DNA of 64,000 bases, taken from Roseateles aquatilis. GTDB lineage: Bacteria; Pseudomonadota; Gammaproteobacteria; Burkholderiales; Burkholderiaceae_C. This document shows positions 9,343-17,937 of this stretch, one piece after another. The notes beneath the pieces were generated by a model. That model had not been told where the DNA came from. It saw nothing but the letters and a program-made list of their open reading frames with translations, and searched no databases. A program made the translations under genes and the position numbers. Location of the stretch: assembly GCF_002205645.1 (NCBI RefSeq), contig NZ_NIOF01000005.1, positions 124,001-188,000 of the forward strand, given 5' to 3'. The stretch's first letter is position 1; every line of letters begins with the position of its first letter.

Positions 9343-11700
9343 TCAGGCGTCCGCGCCTGCGATCGACCGCGTCTGCTCCTGCGGCAGCGCCTCGTCCTGC
9401 GGACGCAGCGTCAGCACCACCGGGATGGACTTGGACGTCGGCGTACCGGCGCCGATGGACACGCTGCTCAGCGGCACCAGCGCGTTCGTCTCCGGGAAGT
9501 AGCTGGCCAGGCAGCCGCGCGGGATGTCGTACTCGATCAGCACGAACTTCTCGGCGCGGCGCGTGTCGCCGTCGCTGTAGACGCTGGTGATGTCGACCCA
9601 CTGGCCGGCCTTCATGCCGATGGCCTTCAGGTCCTCGCGGTGGATGAACACCACGCGGCGATGGCCCCAGACGCCGCGGTAGCGGTCGTCCATGCCGTAG
9701 ATCGTCGTGTTGTACTGGTCGTGCGAGCGCACCGTCGCCAGGTTGAAGACGACGGTCTTGTGCTCGCGGGCACGCGCCTGCGCCAGGTGGAACGGCGTGT
9801 CCGTCGGCAGCGCATGGGCGATGAAGTTGGCCTTGCCGGTGGGCGTGTTCCAGACCCGCTCCGACGCGGTGTTGCGCAGGCGAAAGCCACCGGGCGTCTT
9901 GATCTTCTCGTTGAAGCCCTTGAAGTCGTCGAAGACCTCTTCGATCTTGTCGCGGATGCGCGCGTAGTCCTCCACCAGCCACAACCAGGGCGTCTTGCTG
10001 CGGCCCTTGAGCGTGGCGGCGGCCAGGCGGGCGACGATGGCGGGCTCCGACAGCAGGTGCTCCGAGGCCGGCGCGTTCATGCCGCTGGAGAGGTGGACCA
10101 TGCTCATCGAGTCTTCCACCGTCACGCCCTGCGGGCCGGTGGCCTGCATGTCGATCTCGGTGCGCCCCAGGCAGGGCAGCACCAGCGCTTCCTTGCCGTG
10201 GATGGTGTGGCTGCGGTTGAACTTGGTGGTGACGTGCACCGTCAGGTCGGTGGAGCGCAGCGCCTTCCAGGTCGCCACGGTGTCCGGCGTCGCCGAGGCG
10301 AAGTTGCCCCCCAACGCGAAGAAGATCTTGCCCTTGCCGTCCAGCATCGCCTGGATGGACTCGACCGTGCCGTAGCCGTTCTCGCGCGGCGGCTCGAAGC
10401 CGAAGACCTGGCCCAGGCGATCCAGCAGCGTCTTGGGCGGCTTCTCGTAGATGCCCATCGTGCGGTCGCCCTGCACGTTGGAATGGCCGCGCACCGGGCA
10501 GGCGCCCGCTCCTTCGCGGCCCAGGTTGCCGCGCAGCATCAGCAGCGCGGCGATGTGCTGGATGGTCGCCACCGAATGCTGGTGCTGGGTGATGCCCATG
10601 CCCCAGCAGATGATCACGCGCCCGGCCTGGGCGTAGAGGTCGCCGGCGGCGCACAGCTGCTCCTGCGACAGGCCGGACTCGGCCTCCAGCGCCTCCCAGG
10701 ATTCGGCGCGGATGCTGGCCTCGAATTCATCGATCCCATGCGTGTGCTCGGCGATGAAGGCCAGATCGAGCACCCGCTCGCCGCCCGCGGCGACGGCCGC
10801 GTCGTCGAGCTCGAAGACGCGCTTGCACAAGGCCTTCATGACGGCCATGTCGCCGCCGATGCGCAGCTGGAAGTAGTTGGTCGAGATGGGCGTGCTGCCC
10901 AGCGTCGCCATCTCCATCTTGTCCTGCGGATCGGCAAAGCGCTCCAGGCCGCGCTCGCGCAGCGGGTTGAAGCTGACGATCTTGCAGCCGCGCTTGGACG
11001 CCTCGCGCAACTCGCCCAGCATGCGCGGGTGATTCGTGCCCGGGTTCTGGCCGAAGATGAAGATCGCGTCCGCCTGCTCGAAGTCGTGCAGCGTCACCGT
11101 GCCCTTGCCGATGCCGATGGTCGGTTTCAGGCCCTGGCCGCTGGGCTCGTGGCACATGTTGGAGCAGTCGGGGAAGTTGTTGGTGCCGAACTCCCGCACG
11201 AACAGCTGGTAAAGGAACGCGGCCTCGTTGCTGGCGCGTCCCGAGGTATAGAACATCGCCTCGTTGGGGTCCTTCAGCGCGTTCAGCCGCGCGGCGATCA
11301 GCTCGAAGGCGTCGTCCCAGGCGATCGGGGTGTAGCGGTCGGTGGCGCGGTCGTAGACCAGCGGCTCGGTGATGCGGCCCAGGTTCTCGAGGTCGAAGTC
11401 GGACCACTCCGCCAGCTCGCTGACGGTGTGTCCGCCCAGCACCTGCGCGGTGGCGCGATGCGAGGTGGCCTCGGCGGCGATGGCCTTGGCGCCGTTCTCG
11501 CAGAACTCGAAGGTGGAGCGGTGATCCCGGTCCGGCCAGGCGCAGCCGGGGCAATCGAAGCCGTCGGGCTGGTTGGCCGACAGCAGCGTCCGGGCGCCCT
11601 TCATGGCGACGCCCTGCTGCTGCAGGTGCTTGGCGACGCTCTTCAGCGCGCCCCAGCCGCCGGCCGGGCCCTTGTAGAAATGGATCTTCTGTTCGCTCAT
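9343..11700 (-). CDS. FdhF/YdeP-family molybdopterin oxidoreductase
   Basis: 785 residues, full length for the YdeP branch of the DMSO reductase superfamily. Near the N-terminus it has CPGC (C50, C53) and C67, fewer cysteines than the four-Cys iron-sulfur site of classical formate dehydrogenases. At about 180-190 CSNMCHEPSGQG corresponds to the active-site loop that in FdhF carries the selenocysteine, here a Cys (C183). Later blocks FIFGQNPGTNHPRML, VRGHSNVQGDRTMGI and LPCLGRTEIDMQ bind the two pterins, and the C-terminal domain is the usual cap. YdeP proteins are cytoplasmic with unclear physiological substrate. The neighbours fdhD and a formate/oxalate-type carrier favour formate or a related one-carbon acid. 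Confidence 0.88.
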   Translation of the reverse strand: MSEQKIHFYKGPAGGWGALKSVAKHLQQQGVAMKGARTLLSANQPDGFDCPGCAWPDRDHRSTFEFCENGAKAIAAEATSHRATAQVLGGHTVSELAEWSDFDLENLGRITEPLVYDRATDRYTPIAWDDAFELIAARLNALKDPNEAMFYTSGRASNEAAFLYQLFVREFGTNNFPDCSNMCHEPSGQGLKPTIGIGKGTVTLHDFEQADAIFIFGQNPGTNHPRMLGELREASKRGCKIVSFNPLRERGLERFADPQDKMEMATLGSTPISTNYFQLRIGGDMAVMKALCKRVFELDDAAVAAGGERVLDLAFIAEHTHGIDEFEASIRAESWEALEAESGLSQEQLCAAGDLYAQAGRVIICWGMGITQHQHSVATIQHIAALLMLRGNLGREGAGACPVRGHSNVQGDRTMGIYEKPPKTLLDRLGQVFGFEPPRENGYGTVESIQAMLDGKGKIFFALGGNFASATPDTVATWKALRSTDLTVHVTTKFNRSHTIHGKEALVLPCLGRTEIDMQATGPQGVTVEDSMSMVHLSSGMNAPASEHLLSEPAIVARLAAATLKGRSKTPWLWLVEDYARIRDKIEEVFDDFKGFNEKIKTPGGFRLRNTASERVWNTPTGKANFIAHALPTDTPFHLAQARAREHKTVVFNLATVRSHDQYNTTIYGMDDRYRGVWGHRRVVFIHREDLKAIGMKAGQWVDITSVYSDGDTRRAEKFVLIEYDIPRGCLASYFPETNALVPLSSVSIGAGTPTSKSIPVVLTLRPQDEALPQEQTRSIAGADA

Positions 11701-11805
11701 CTGTACCCCCGGTATGAACGGGCCACCAGCCCATCCACCCCCCTCCTCGGGAATGGCGGGCCGGCTCGAGACGGTCCGTCACGCGGTCCGCCCCTCGCTG
11801 GGAAG

Positions 11806-11978
11806 GAGCGGCAGGCCGCGGCCTGCCGCTCGTCAGAAAGAAGGAGAGACGGGCCGAGGCCGGTCTCTCGCCCGGACGCAGCGTCGGACACCGTCCGCCG
11901 CTCGTCAAGGAGCAATGGCAGACCGCAGCCTGCCATCGCGTTTCACAGTATCGGCGCTGCCGTGCGGCGCCGCACGGC
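11806..11978. repeat. intergenic hairpin cluster between the MFS carrier and the oxidoreductase
   Basis: The 283-base gap holds three palindromes. The first, at 11806-11831, has two perfect 13-bp arms (GAGCGGCAGGCCG and its complement). The second, near 11917-11938, has ATGGCAG and CTGCCAT arms. The third, at 11959-11978, is a 20-bp perfect palindrome just behind the carrier's stop codon. The segments around the first two also look like diverged copies of one another. Possible roles are transcript stabilisation or partial termination inside the operon, or a REP-like dispersed element. There is no T-run on the minus strand. Confidence 0.6.
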
Positions 11979-11983
11979 CAGGG

Positions 11984-13654
11984 TCAAGAGAAGAACTTCG
12001 CCGCGCTCACCAGCGTGCGATAGATGCCCCAGGCCAGCGGGATGCCGACGGCCAGCCAGGCCAGGAACACCAGCGCGACGGGCGTCGCCTTGCCGGCGCC
12101 GGGGCCGCTGCCGACCTCGGCCGCGGCGGCGCGCTCGTGGGCCAGCTTCTTCTCGGCGGCCAGTTCGGCGTCGCTCATGAAGTGCTTCGCGGCGATCGGG
12201 CGGATGGCCAGGTTGGCGATCAGGCCGATGACCAGCATGCCCACCAGGATGTACATCGTCTGGTTGTAGACCTGCTCGCGCGGGATGCCCAGGCCGAGCT
12301 GGTAGTCGCGCATGTAGTTCACGACGATGGGGCCCAGGATGCCGGCGGTGGCCCACGCGGTCAGCAGGCGGCCGTGGATCGCGCCCACCATCTGCGTGCC
12401 GAAGAGGTCGCCCAGGTAGGCGGGCACGGTGGCGAAGCCGCCGCCGTACATCGACAGGATGATGCAGACCGCGCCCACGAAGGCCAGCTTGTGGCCCGCG
12501 GCGGCGCTGCTGGGCAGGCTGGCGTACAGCAGGCCGCCCAGCACGAAGAACACCGTGTACGTCGCCTTGCGGCCCAGTTTGTCGGACAGCGAGGCCCAGA
12601 CGAAGCGGCCACCGATGTTGAACAGGCTCAGCAACGCGGTGAAGCCGCCCGCGATCGCGGCGATCGCGGCCAGCTGGGTCTTGTCCAGGTCGGCGAACCT
12701 GGCTTCCACGCCGATCAGCGAGCCGCCGAAGATCTCCTGCAGCATCGGGCTGGCCATGCCGATCACGCCGATGCCGGCGGACACGTTCATGCACAACACG
12801 ATCCACACCAGCCAGAACTGCGGGATGCCCCAGACCTTCTTCACGTGCACATGGCGCTGCGTGATCATGGTGTTCTTGACCTGCGCCGCGGGCGGCGTCC
12901 AGCCCTCGGGCTTCCAGCCGGTGGGCGGCACGCGGTAGCCCAGCGCGCCGGCGACCATGAACACGAAGTACACCAGCGCCATCGCGACGAAGGTGTGCAT
13001 CACGCCCGCGTCGGTCGGCGTGCCGAAGCGCTTCATCAGCTCGACCGCCAGCGGGGAGCCGATCATCGCGCCGCCGCCGAAGCCCATGATGGCCATGCCG
13101 GTGGCCATGCCGCGGCGGTCCGGGAACCACTTGATCAGCGTCGACACGGGCGAGATGTAGCCCAGGCCCAGGCCGATGCCGCCGATCACGCCGGAGCCCA
13201 GGATCATCAGCCAGAACTGGTGGGTGTGGATGCCCACGGCCGACAGCAGCATGCCGCCGCACCAGCACACGGCCGACACCAGGCCGGCCTTGCGGGGGCC
13301 GGCGCGTTCGAGCCAACCGCCCCAGATCGCGGCGGAGCAGCCCAGGAACACGAAGAACAGCGTGTACATCCAGCCGAGCGTCGCGACGCTCCAATCGCAT
13401 TCCGTGGTGAACAGCTGGGCGAAGAAGCCCACGTCCTTGCCGCACGCGGCGCCGGTGCCGGCGGTCTGCAGCATCTTGGACAGCGGCAGCCAGAACACCG
13501 AGAAGCCGTAGGCCATCCCGATGCACAAGTGAATGGCCAGCGCGCTCGGCGGCACCAGCCAGCGGTTGAAACCGGGCGCCGCGATCGTGCGCTCCTTGTC
13601 CAGCCAGCTCGACCCGCCGGAGACGGCGGTCGAATCGGTCAGCACAGTAGACAT
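11984..13654 (-). CDS. MFS transporter of the oxalate/formate antiporter (OFA) family
   Basis: 556 residues with twelve predicted membrane segments. The motif block IHLCIGMAYGFSVFWLPLSKML, GWMYTLFFVFLGCSAAIWG and GLGLGYISPVSTLIKWFPDRRGMATGMAI is the OFA signature seen in OxlT relatives. Like many relatives, it has a long soluble insertion after helix 1 (TGAACGKDVGFFAQLFTTECDWS) and a large cytoplasmic loop in the middle with about 40 extra residues. The start at 13654 has AGGAGA seven bases upstream. Lying upstream of the YdeP-type oxidoreductase in the same direction, it probably imports formate or oxalate, or exchanges them, for that enzyme. The substrate is inferred. Confidence 0.9.
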   Translation of the reverse strand: MSTVLTDSTAVSGGSSWLDKERTIAAPGFNRWLVPPSALAIHLCIGMAYGFSVFWLPLSKMLQTAGTGAACGKDVGFFAQLFTTECDWSVATLGWMYTLFFVFLGCSAAIWGGWLERAGPRKAGLVSAVCWCGGMLLSAVGIHTHQFWLMILGSGVIGGIGLGLGYISPVSTLIKWFPDRRGMATGMAIMGFGGGAMIGSPLAVELMKRFGTPTDAGVMHTFVAMALVYFVFMVAGALGYRVPPTGWKPEGWTPPAAQVKNTMITQRHVHVKKVWGIPQFWLVWIVLCMNVSAGIGVIGMASPMLQEIFGGSLIGVEARFADLDKTQLAAIAAIAGGFTALLSLFNIGGRFVWASLSDKLGRKATYTVFFVLGGLLYASLPSSAAAGHKLAFVGAVCIILSMYGGGFATVPAYLGDLFGTQMVGAIHGRLLTAWATAGILGPIVVNYMRDYQLGLGIPREQVYNQTMYILVGMLVIGLIANLAIRPIAAKHFMSDAELAAEKKLAHERAAAAEVGSGPGAGKATPVALVFLAWLAVGIPLAWGIYRTLVSAAKFFS

Positions 13655-14560
13655 GGGTTCTCCTGAAAAGATGGATGGGCCGCACGCGGCACTCTTATGC
13701 ATCGACCGGGGTCGGAACCCTCCTTCCGCCTTCCGGTCGGCTGCGATCTTTGCGGCTCGTCACGCCGGCCGATAGGGGTGCAACCCCGCCCGGTCCGGGC
13801 ACCGTCCAGCCGACCGTGAGGACTTGCTCACCGGTTACGGCTGGAAATGCTTAGTGACGGCTGCTCGCAGCGGGCGCGATGTTGACGCAAGTCATTGACA
13901 TTCACTGACAACCCTGCGTCGCGGGCGGACATCTATCGCACGGATCCGACAGCCGGCGTCATGCGGCGGTGCGGGCGGTTCACGCACCATCGGGCGGCAT
14001 TCGGGCGACGGACGCCCTCGCCGCATCGCTGTCTTGATGGCGTGAGCTCGGTTCTTCAGAGGGAGCAGCGGGGATGGCGGCGCCTGGTCGCTCGCTCTTG
14101 GGCGAAGCGCCGCGGATTGTTGCGACGCACACAACGATGCATTCCAGCAGCCGATGTTTATGCGCCTCGGGTGAATGCCTATTGTTCGGCGACCGCCAAC
14201 TTGGCGCGACCGATCGACCGCATCTCCGAGGGCGTCCATCAGCGCCCTCTTCGCCGGACCGCCCTTCGGGGTCGTCCGGCTTTTTCTTGCCCGCCGTCGT
14301 ATCGCGTGATCGATGCCTTGGCCGTGTTCATCGGCATTCGCGGGCGCCGGAGGCCATGAGGATCGGAGCCCGGATGTCGCGCGACGGGCGACGGGCGCGC
14401 CCTTTGCCCATCGACGCGAGTCGTTTGTATCAGCCTGAAACCTACCGCTTGTCCTACACGACCTTGCGACATCTGCTCACGCACATCGGCCGTCCGAGCG
14501 TCCAAAGTTGCTCCTAACCGATCTCCACCGATCGGCCCTTCAAGCCCTAAGGAGAGACAG
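13655..14560. other. 906-base stretch with no convincing gene
   Basis: Two overlapping plus-strand frames of about 150 codons exist here, but they lack ribosome sites and have Arg/Ser/Pro-rich, shadow-like composition. The left end must hold the promoter of the carrier operon and the right end the promoter of the Gln-rich protein at 14561. In between lie two adjacent hairpins ending in a T-run on the plus strand (listed separately), implying that an RNA made from this strand ends near 14285. Confidence 0.5.
14229..14285 (+). terminator. double hairpin with T-run, end of an unassigned plus-strand transcript
   Basis: GAGGGCG and CGCCCTC form a first hairpin. GCCGGAC (14253-14259) and GTCCGGC (14274-14280) form the second, followed directly by TTTTT. 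No protein gene precedes it on this strand for more than 500 bases, since the carrier at 11984-13654 runs the other way. The transcript it ends is therefore probably a small RNA or an unrecognised short gene. Confidence 0.75.
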
Positions 14561-14923
14561 ATGAACCCGACCAAATCCCTCATCACCGGTGCCGTTGCCC
14601 TGACCGCCTTCGCCAGCGTGCTGGGCCTGGCCTACGCGCAAGTCGAGAACACGCCCGATGCAACGCAGACGCAATCGGCCCAGCAGCAATACCCGTCCAC
14701 GCAGACGGATCCGATGCAGCAGCCCGCCGACCCGACCATGACCCCGGCCGATCAGGCATCGAGCGCCGCCCAGTCGCAGACCCAGTCCGAAGCACAGTCG
14801 CAGCAAGTTCAGCCGCAGTCCAGTGACCAGTGGCAGACGCAGCAGCCGGCCGCGCAGCAAGACCCGCTGCCGACCGAGCCGACCAGCGCCGGCACCCCGG
14901 CCCCGCGCGCCGACCGCAACTAA
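14561..14923 (+). CDS. small secreted Gln/Pro-rich protein
   Basis: 120 residues. A clear signal peptide (MNPTKSLITG start, hydrophobic core, cut after AYA near residue 27) is followed by a mature part of about 95 residues made almost entirely of Gln, Ser, Pro, Thr, Ala and Asp, without hydrophobic core residues, hence disordered. AAGGAGAG lies six bases before the ATG. No family is recognised. Such proteins occur in the periplasm of Burkholderiales and are sometimes stress-induced, but no function is visible. The coding frame is real, judging by the signal peptide and ribosome site. Confidence 0.75.
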   Translation: MNPTKSLITGAVALTAFASVLGLAYAQVENTPDATQTQSAQQQYPSTQTDPMQQPADPTMTPADQASSAAQSQTQSEAQSQQVQPQSSDQWQTQQPAAQQDPLPTEPTSAGTPAPRADRN

Positions 14924-14970
14924 GCGGTGAGCGTCAGCCGCCAAGCCCCGCCATCGCCTGAAAGTCCATC

Positions 14971-15819
14971 ATGTTGCGCGCCTCCTCGGGGTATCACCTC
15001 GGCGATCCACCGCCGCCGAAACCGGCGCTGCACTGGATGCCCGAGCACCTCCGGGAGCGCGCCGGATGGGCCGCCCAAGGGCTGGCGCTGGGCCTGGCCG
15101 GCGCGCTGCTGGCCTGGCCGGCGGCGACCTTCCTGATGAAGCAGTTGCGGCCGGCGCCAGCGCCGGTCATGGCCCATCACTCCTTCCAACCGGTCAAGCC
15201 GGTCGCCCAAGCCCCCGCGCCAGTGCCGCGGACCGGGACGGCCGACTTCGGCAAGACCAAGGCTTCCAAGCAGGCCCGCCAACTCGCCCAGTGGGTGATG
15301 GCGGGCTGGGATCACGGCGGGCGACCGTTCGCGATCCTCGACAAGCGCCTGGCCCAGGTGCTGGTGTTCCGGCCCGACGGCAAGCTGATCGCGTCGACGC
15401 CGGTGCTGCTCGGCTACGCGGCCGGCGACGACAGCGTCGCGGGCATCGGCCTGCGTCCGATCGCCGAGGTCCGCCCGTCCGAGCGCACCACGCCCGCCGG
15501 CCGCTTCGTGGCTCAACCCGGCAAGAACGCGTTGCATGAGGACGTGCTGTGGGTCGACTACGACGCCGCCGTTTCCATGCATCGCGTGCGCGTCACCAAC
15601 CCGGCCGAGCGCCGGCTGGAACGCCTCGCCTCGCCGACGCCCAAGGACAACCGGATCAGTTTCGGCTGCATCAACATGCCGGTGAAGTTCTTCGAGAACA
15701 CGCTGTGGCCCAACTTCGGCCAGCGCGGCGGCATCGTCTACGTGCTGCCGGAGAAGAAGTCCATGGAGCAGGTTTTCGGTGAGCAGATGAAACACGCCAA
15801 GGCCGGTCCGACGACTTGA
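14971..15819 (+). CDS. L,D-transpeptidase (YkuD) family protein
   Basis: 282 residues. One membrane anchor lies near residues 33-57, then a Pro-rich linker (61-90), then a YkuD-like domain. Its catalytic signature is RISFGCINMP with Cys233, preceded by His204 in VSMHRV. The family consensus is HG...SxGCxR, so the Arg after Cys is replaced and the His motif is degenerate. Known members form 3-3 peptidoglycan cross-links or attach lipoproteins to the wall from the periplasmic side. The atypical motif makes enzyme activity likely but not sure. The ATG at 14971 has only a weak ribosome site. Confidence 0.82.
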   Translation: MLRASSGYHLGDPPPPKPALHWMPEHLRERAGWAAQGLALGLAGALLAWPAATFLMKQLRPAPAPVMAHHSFQPVKPVAQAPAPVPRTGTADFGKTKASKQARQLAQWVMAGWDHGGRPFAILDKRLAQVLVFRPDGKLIASTPVLLGYAAGDDSVAGIGLRPIAEVRPSERTTPAGRFVAQPGKNALHEDVLWVDYDAAVSMHRVRVTNPAERRLERLASPTPKDNRISFGCINMPVKFFENTLWPNFGQRGGIVYVLPEKKSMEQVFGEQMKHAKAGPTT

Positions 15820-15903
15820 TCGCCCGGGTCCTGTGACGAGTGGCTCCCCGCGGGAGGCGGCGGCTATGCTGGCCGCTTCCCACTTCCGCGAAGCCGTTCC
15901 GCC

Positions 15904-16446
15904 ATGACGACTGCCCTGCTCATCATCGACGTCCAGCGCGCGCTCTGCGTTGGCGAGTACGCCTGCCACGACATCGACGCCGTGATCGGCCAGATCAACG
16001 GCCTGATCACGCAGGCGCGCGAGACCGGCGCGCCGATCGTCTTCGTCCAGCACGAGGAAGAGCACTGGGAGCCGATGCGCCGCGGCGGCGAAGCCTGGCA
16101 GCTCGACGACCGCCTCCACGCGCGACCTGACGACCGCCGCGTGTTCAAGGCTTCGCCCGACTCGTTCCACCGGACCGATCTGGACGCGGCGTTGAAGTCC
16201 GTCGGCGCCGACCACCTGGTGATCTGCGGCCTGCAGAGCGACTTCTGCGTCGACACGACCACGCGCCGCGCGCTCAGCGCCGGCTACGCGGTGACGCTGG
16301 TCGAGGACGCGCATTCGACGCTCGCCAGCGGCGACCTCACCGCGCGGCAGATCATCGACCACCACACGCTGATCCTGCGTAACCTCAGCGGCTTCGGGCC
16401 GGCGATGGCGGCGAAGAAGGCGTCGGAGATCCGATTGGGGGGTTGA
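15904..16446 (+). CDS. isochorismatase-like cysteine hydrolase
   Basis: 180 residues, the usual size for stand-alone members of this family. The triad can be placed: Asp9 in LLIIDVQ, Lys82 in VFKASPDSF, and nucleophile Cys115 in SDFCVDTT after a cis-peptide-type ICGLQ stretch. Members hydrolyse amides or related bonds (nicotinamide, N-carbamoyl compounds, biuret), and the substrate cannot be decided here. The gene sits 54 bases before dbpA in the same direction and may share its transcript. It is cytoplasmic, with no signal peptide. Confidence 0.88.
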   Translation: MTTALLIIDVQRALCVGEYACHDIDAVIGQINGLITQARETGAPIVFVQHEEEHWEPMRRGGEAWQLDDRLHARPDDRRVFKASPDSFHRTDLDAALKSVGADHLVICGLQSDFCVDTTTRRALSAGYAVTLVEDAHSTLASGDLTARQIIDHHTLILRNLSGFGPAMAAKKASEIRLGG

Positions 16447-16500
16447 GCAGCGAGCCAGCGCGCATTTCACCGCCTGCCCAATTGCAGCGGACAATCGCGC

Positions 16501-17937
16501 ATGACCCGCACCGATCCCTCCGCCGCCCAGGCGTCATCGCCGTCGTCGCCGGCGAGCCCTTCTTCTTCCTTCGACAGCCTGCCGCTGCCGCCCCCGATGC
16601 TGGCCAATCTGGCCCAGCTCGGCTATGTGTCGATGACCCCCATCCAGGCCGCCAGCCTGCCGCTGGCGCTGGCCGGCCGGGACCTGATCGCGCAGGCCAA
16701 GACCGGCAGCGGCAAGACCGCAGCGTTCACGCTGCCGTTGCTGGCCAACCTGAATCCGCGCCGCTTCGCGGTGCAGGCGCTGGTGCTGTGTCCGACGCGC
16801 GAGCTCGCCGATCAGGTGACGCAGGAGATCCGTCGGCTGGCCCGCGCCGAGGACAACATCAAGACGCTGACGCTGTGCGGCGGCGTCCCGATCCGCACGC
16901 AGCTGGCGAGCCTGGCCCACGGCGCGCACATCGTCGTCGGCACGCCCGGCCGCATCCTGGACCACCTGCAGCGCGAGACGCTGTCGCTGGAGGCGCTGAA
17001 CACCCTGGTGCTCGATGAGGCCGATCGCATGCTCGACATGGGTTTCGCCGAAGACATCGCGCAGGTGATCAAGGCCTGCCCGAAGACACGTCAGACGCTG
17101 CTGTTCTCGGCCACGTATCCTGAAGGCGTGGCGGCACTGGCCGGGCGCTTCATGCGCGATCCGAAGGAGGTCACGCTCACCGAGCGTCATGCCGCCAGCA
17201 AGATCCGCCAGCGCTTCTACGAAGTGACCGAGAGCGAGCGGCTGCATGCCGTCGGCCTGCTGCTGAATCACTTCCGCCCCGCCAGCACGCTGGCGTTCTG
17301 CAATACCAAGCAGCAATGCCGCGACCTCGTAGCCGTGCTGCAGGCGCAGGGCATCGTCGCGCTGGAGCTGCATGGCGACCTCGATCAACGCGATCGGGAC
17401 CAGGTGCTGGTGCAATTCGCCAACCGCAGCTGCAGTGTGCTGGTGGCGACCGACGTGGCCGCGCGCGGGCTGGACATCGCGCAACTGGAGGCCGTGATCA
17501 ACGTCGACATCACGCCCGATGCCGAAGTCCACACCCATCGCGTCGGCCGCACCGGCCGCGCCGACGGCGACGGCTGGGCCTTCAGCCTCGCCAGCATGGA
17601 CGAAATGGGCCGCGTGGGCCGCATCGACGTGATGCAGGGCAGCACCAGCGTCTGGCATCCGCTCGCCGAGCTCACCGCCACCGCCGGCGCTGAGCCGCTA
17701 CATCCGCCGATGGCGACGCTGCAGATCCTCGGCGGTCGCAAGGAAAAGATCCGCCCGGGCGACGTGCTGGGGGCCTTGACCAAGGACCTCGGCTTCGACG
17801 GCGCCCAGATCGGCAAGATCAACGTCAATGAGTTCTCGACCTACGTCGCCGTCGAGCGCGGCATCGCCGACCAGGCGCTGCGCGGCTTGAACGCGGGCAA
17901 GGTGAAGGGCAAGTCGGTGAAGGTGCGCCTGCTGTGA
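16501..17937 (+). CDS. dbpA: ATP-dependent RNA helicase DbpA
   Basis: 478 residues. After a Ser/Ala-rich start come a Q motif, Walker A AKTGSGKT (residues 67-74), PTRELADQ, TPGR, VLDEAD, SAT, and the second RecA domain with ATDVAARGLDI and HRVGRTGR. The last about 75 residues (TLQILGGRKEKIRPGDVLGA to the end) are the DbpA-type RNA-binding domain that targets hairpin 92 of 23S rRNA. DbpA remodels the large ribosomal subunit during assembly. Its stop overlaps the GTG start of the next helicase gene by four bases, so translation of the two is coupled. Confidence 0.95.
   Translation: MTRTDPSAAQASSPSSPASPSSSFDSLPLPPPMLANLAQLGYVSMTPIQAASLPLALAGRDLIAQAKTGSGKTAAFTLPLLANLNPRRFAVQALVLCPTRELADQVTQEIRRLARAEDNIKTLTLCGGVPIRTQLASLAHGAHIVVGTPGRILDHLQRETLSLEALNTLVLDEADRMLDMGFAEDIAQVIKACPKTRQTLLFSATYPEGVAALAGRFMRDPKEVTLTERHAASKIRQRFYEVTESERLHAVGLLLNHFRPASTLAFCNTKQQCRDLVAVLQAQGIVALELHGDLDQRDRDQVLVQFANRSCSVLVATDVAARGLDIAQLEAVINVDITPDAEVHTHRVGRTGRADGDGWAFSLASMDEMGRVGRIDVMQGSTSVWHPLAELTATAGAEPLHPPMATLQILGGRKEKIRPGDVLGALTKDLGFDGAQIGKINVNEFSTYVAVERGIADQALRGLNAGKVKGKSVKVRLL

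Noticed and set aside
11701-11983. Palindromes as ends of an insertion sequence
   Set aside because: No transposase gene, no target duplication and only 283 bases between the neighbouring genes.
9112-12180. A plus-strand open frame of more than 1000 codons opposite the YdeP-type oxidoreductase
   Set aside because: It lies antisense to a clear enzyme gene, is Arg/Ala/His-rich without domains, and results from the high GC codon pattern of the real gene.
13895-14517. Two overlapping plus-strand frames of about 150 codons in the 0.9 kb gap
   Set aside because: No ribosome sites, atypical composition and a terminator within one of them.
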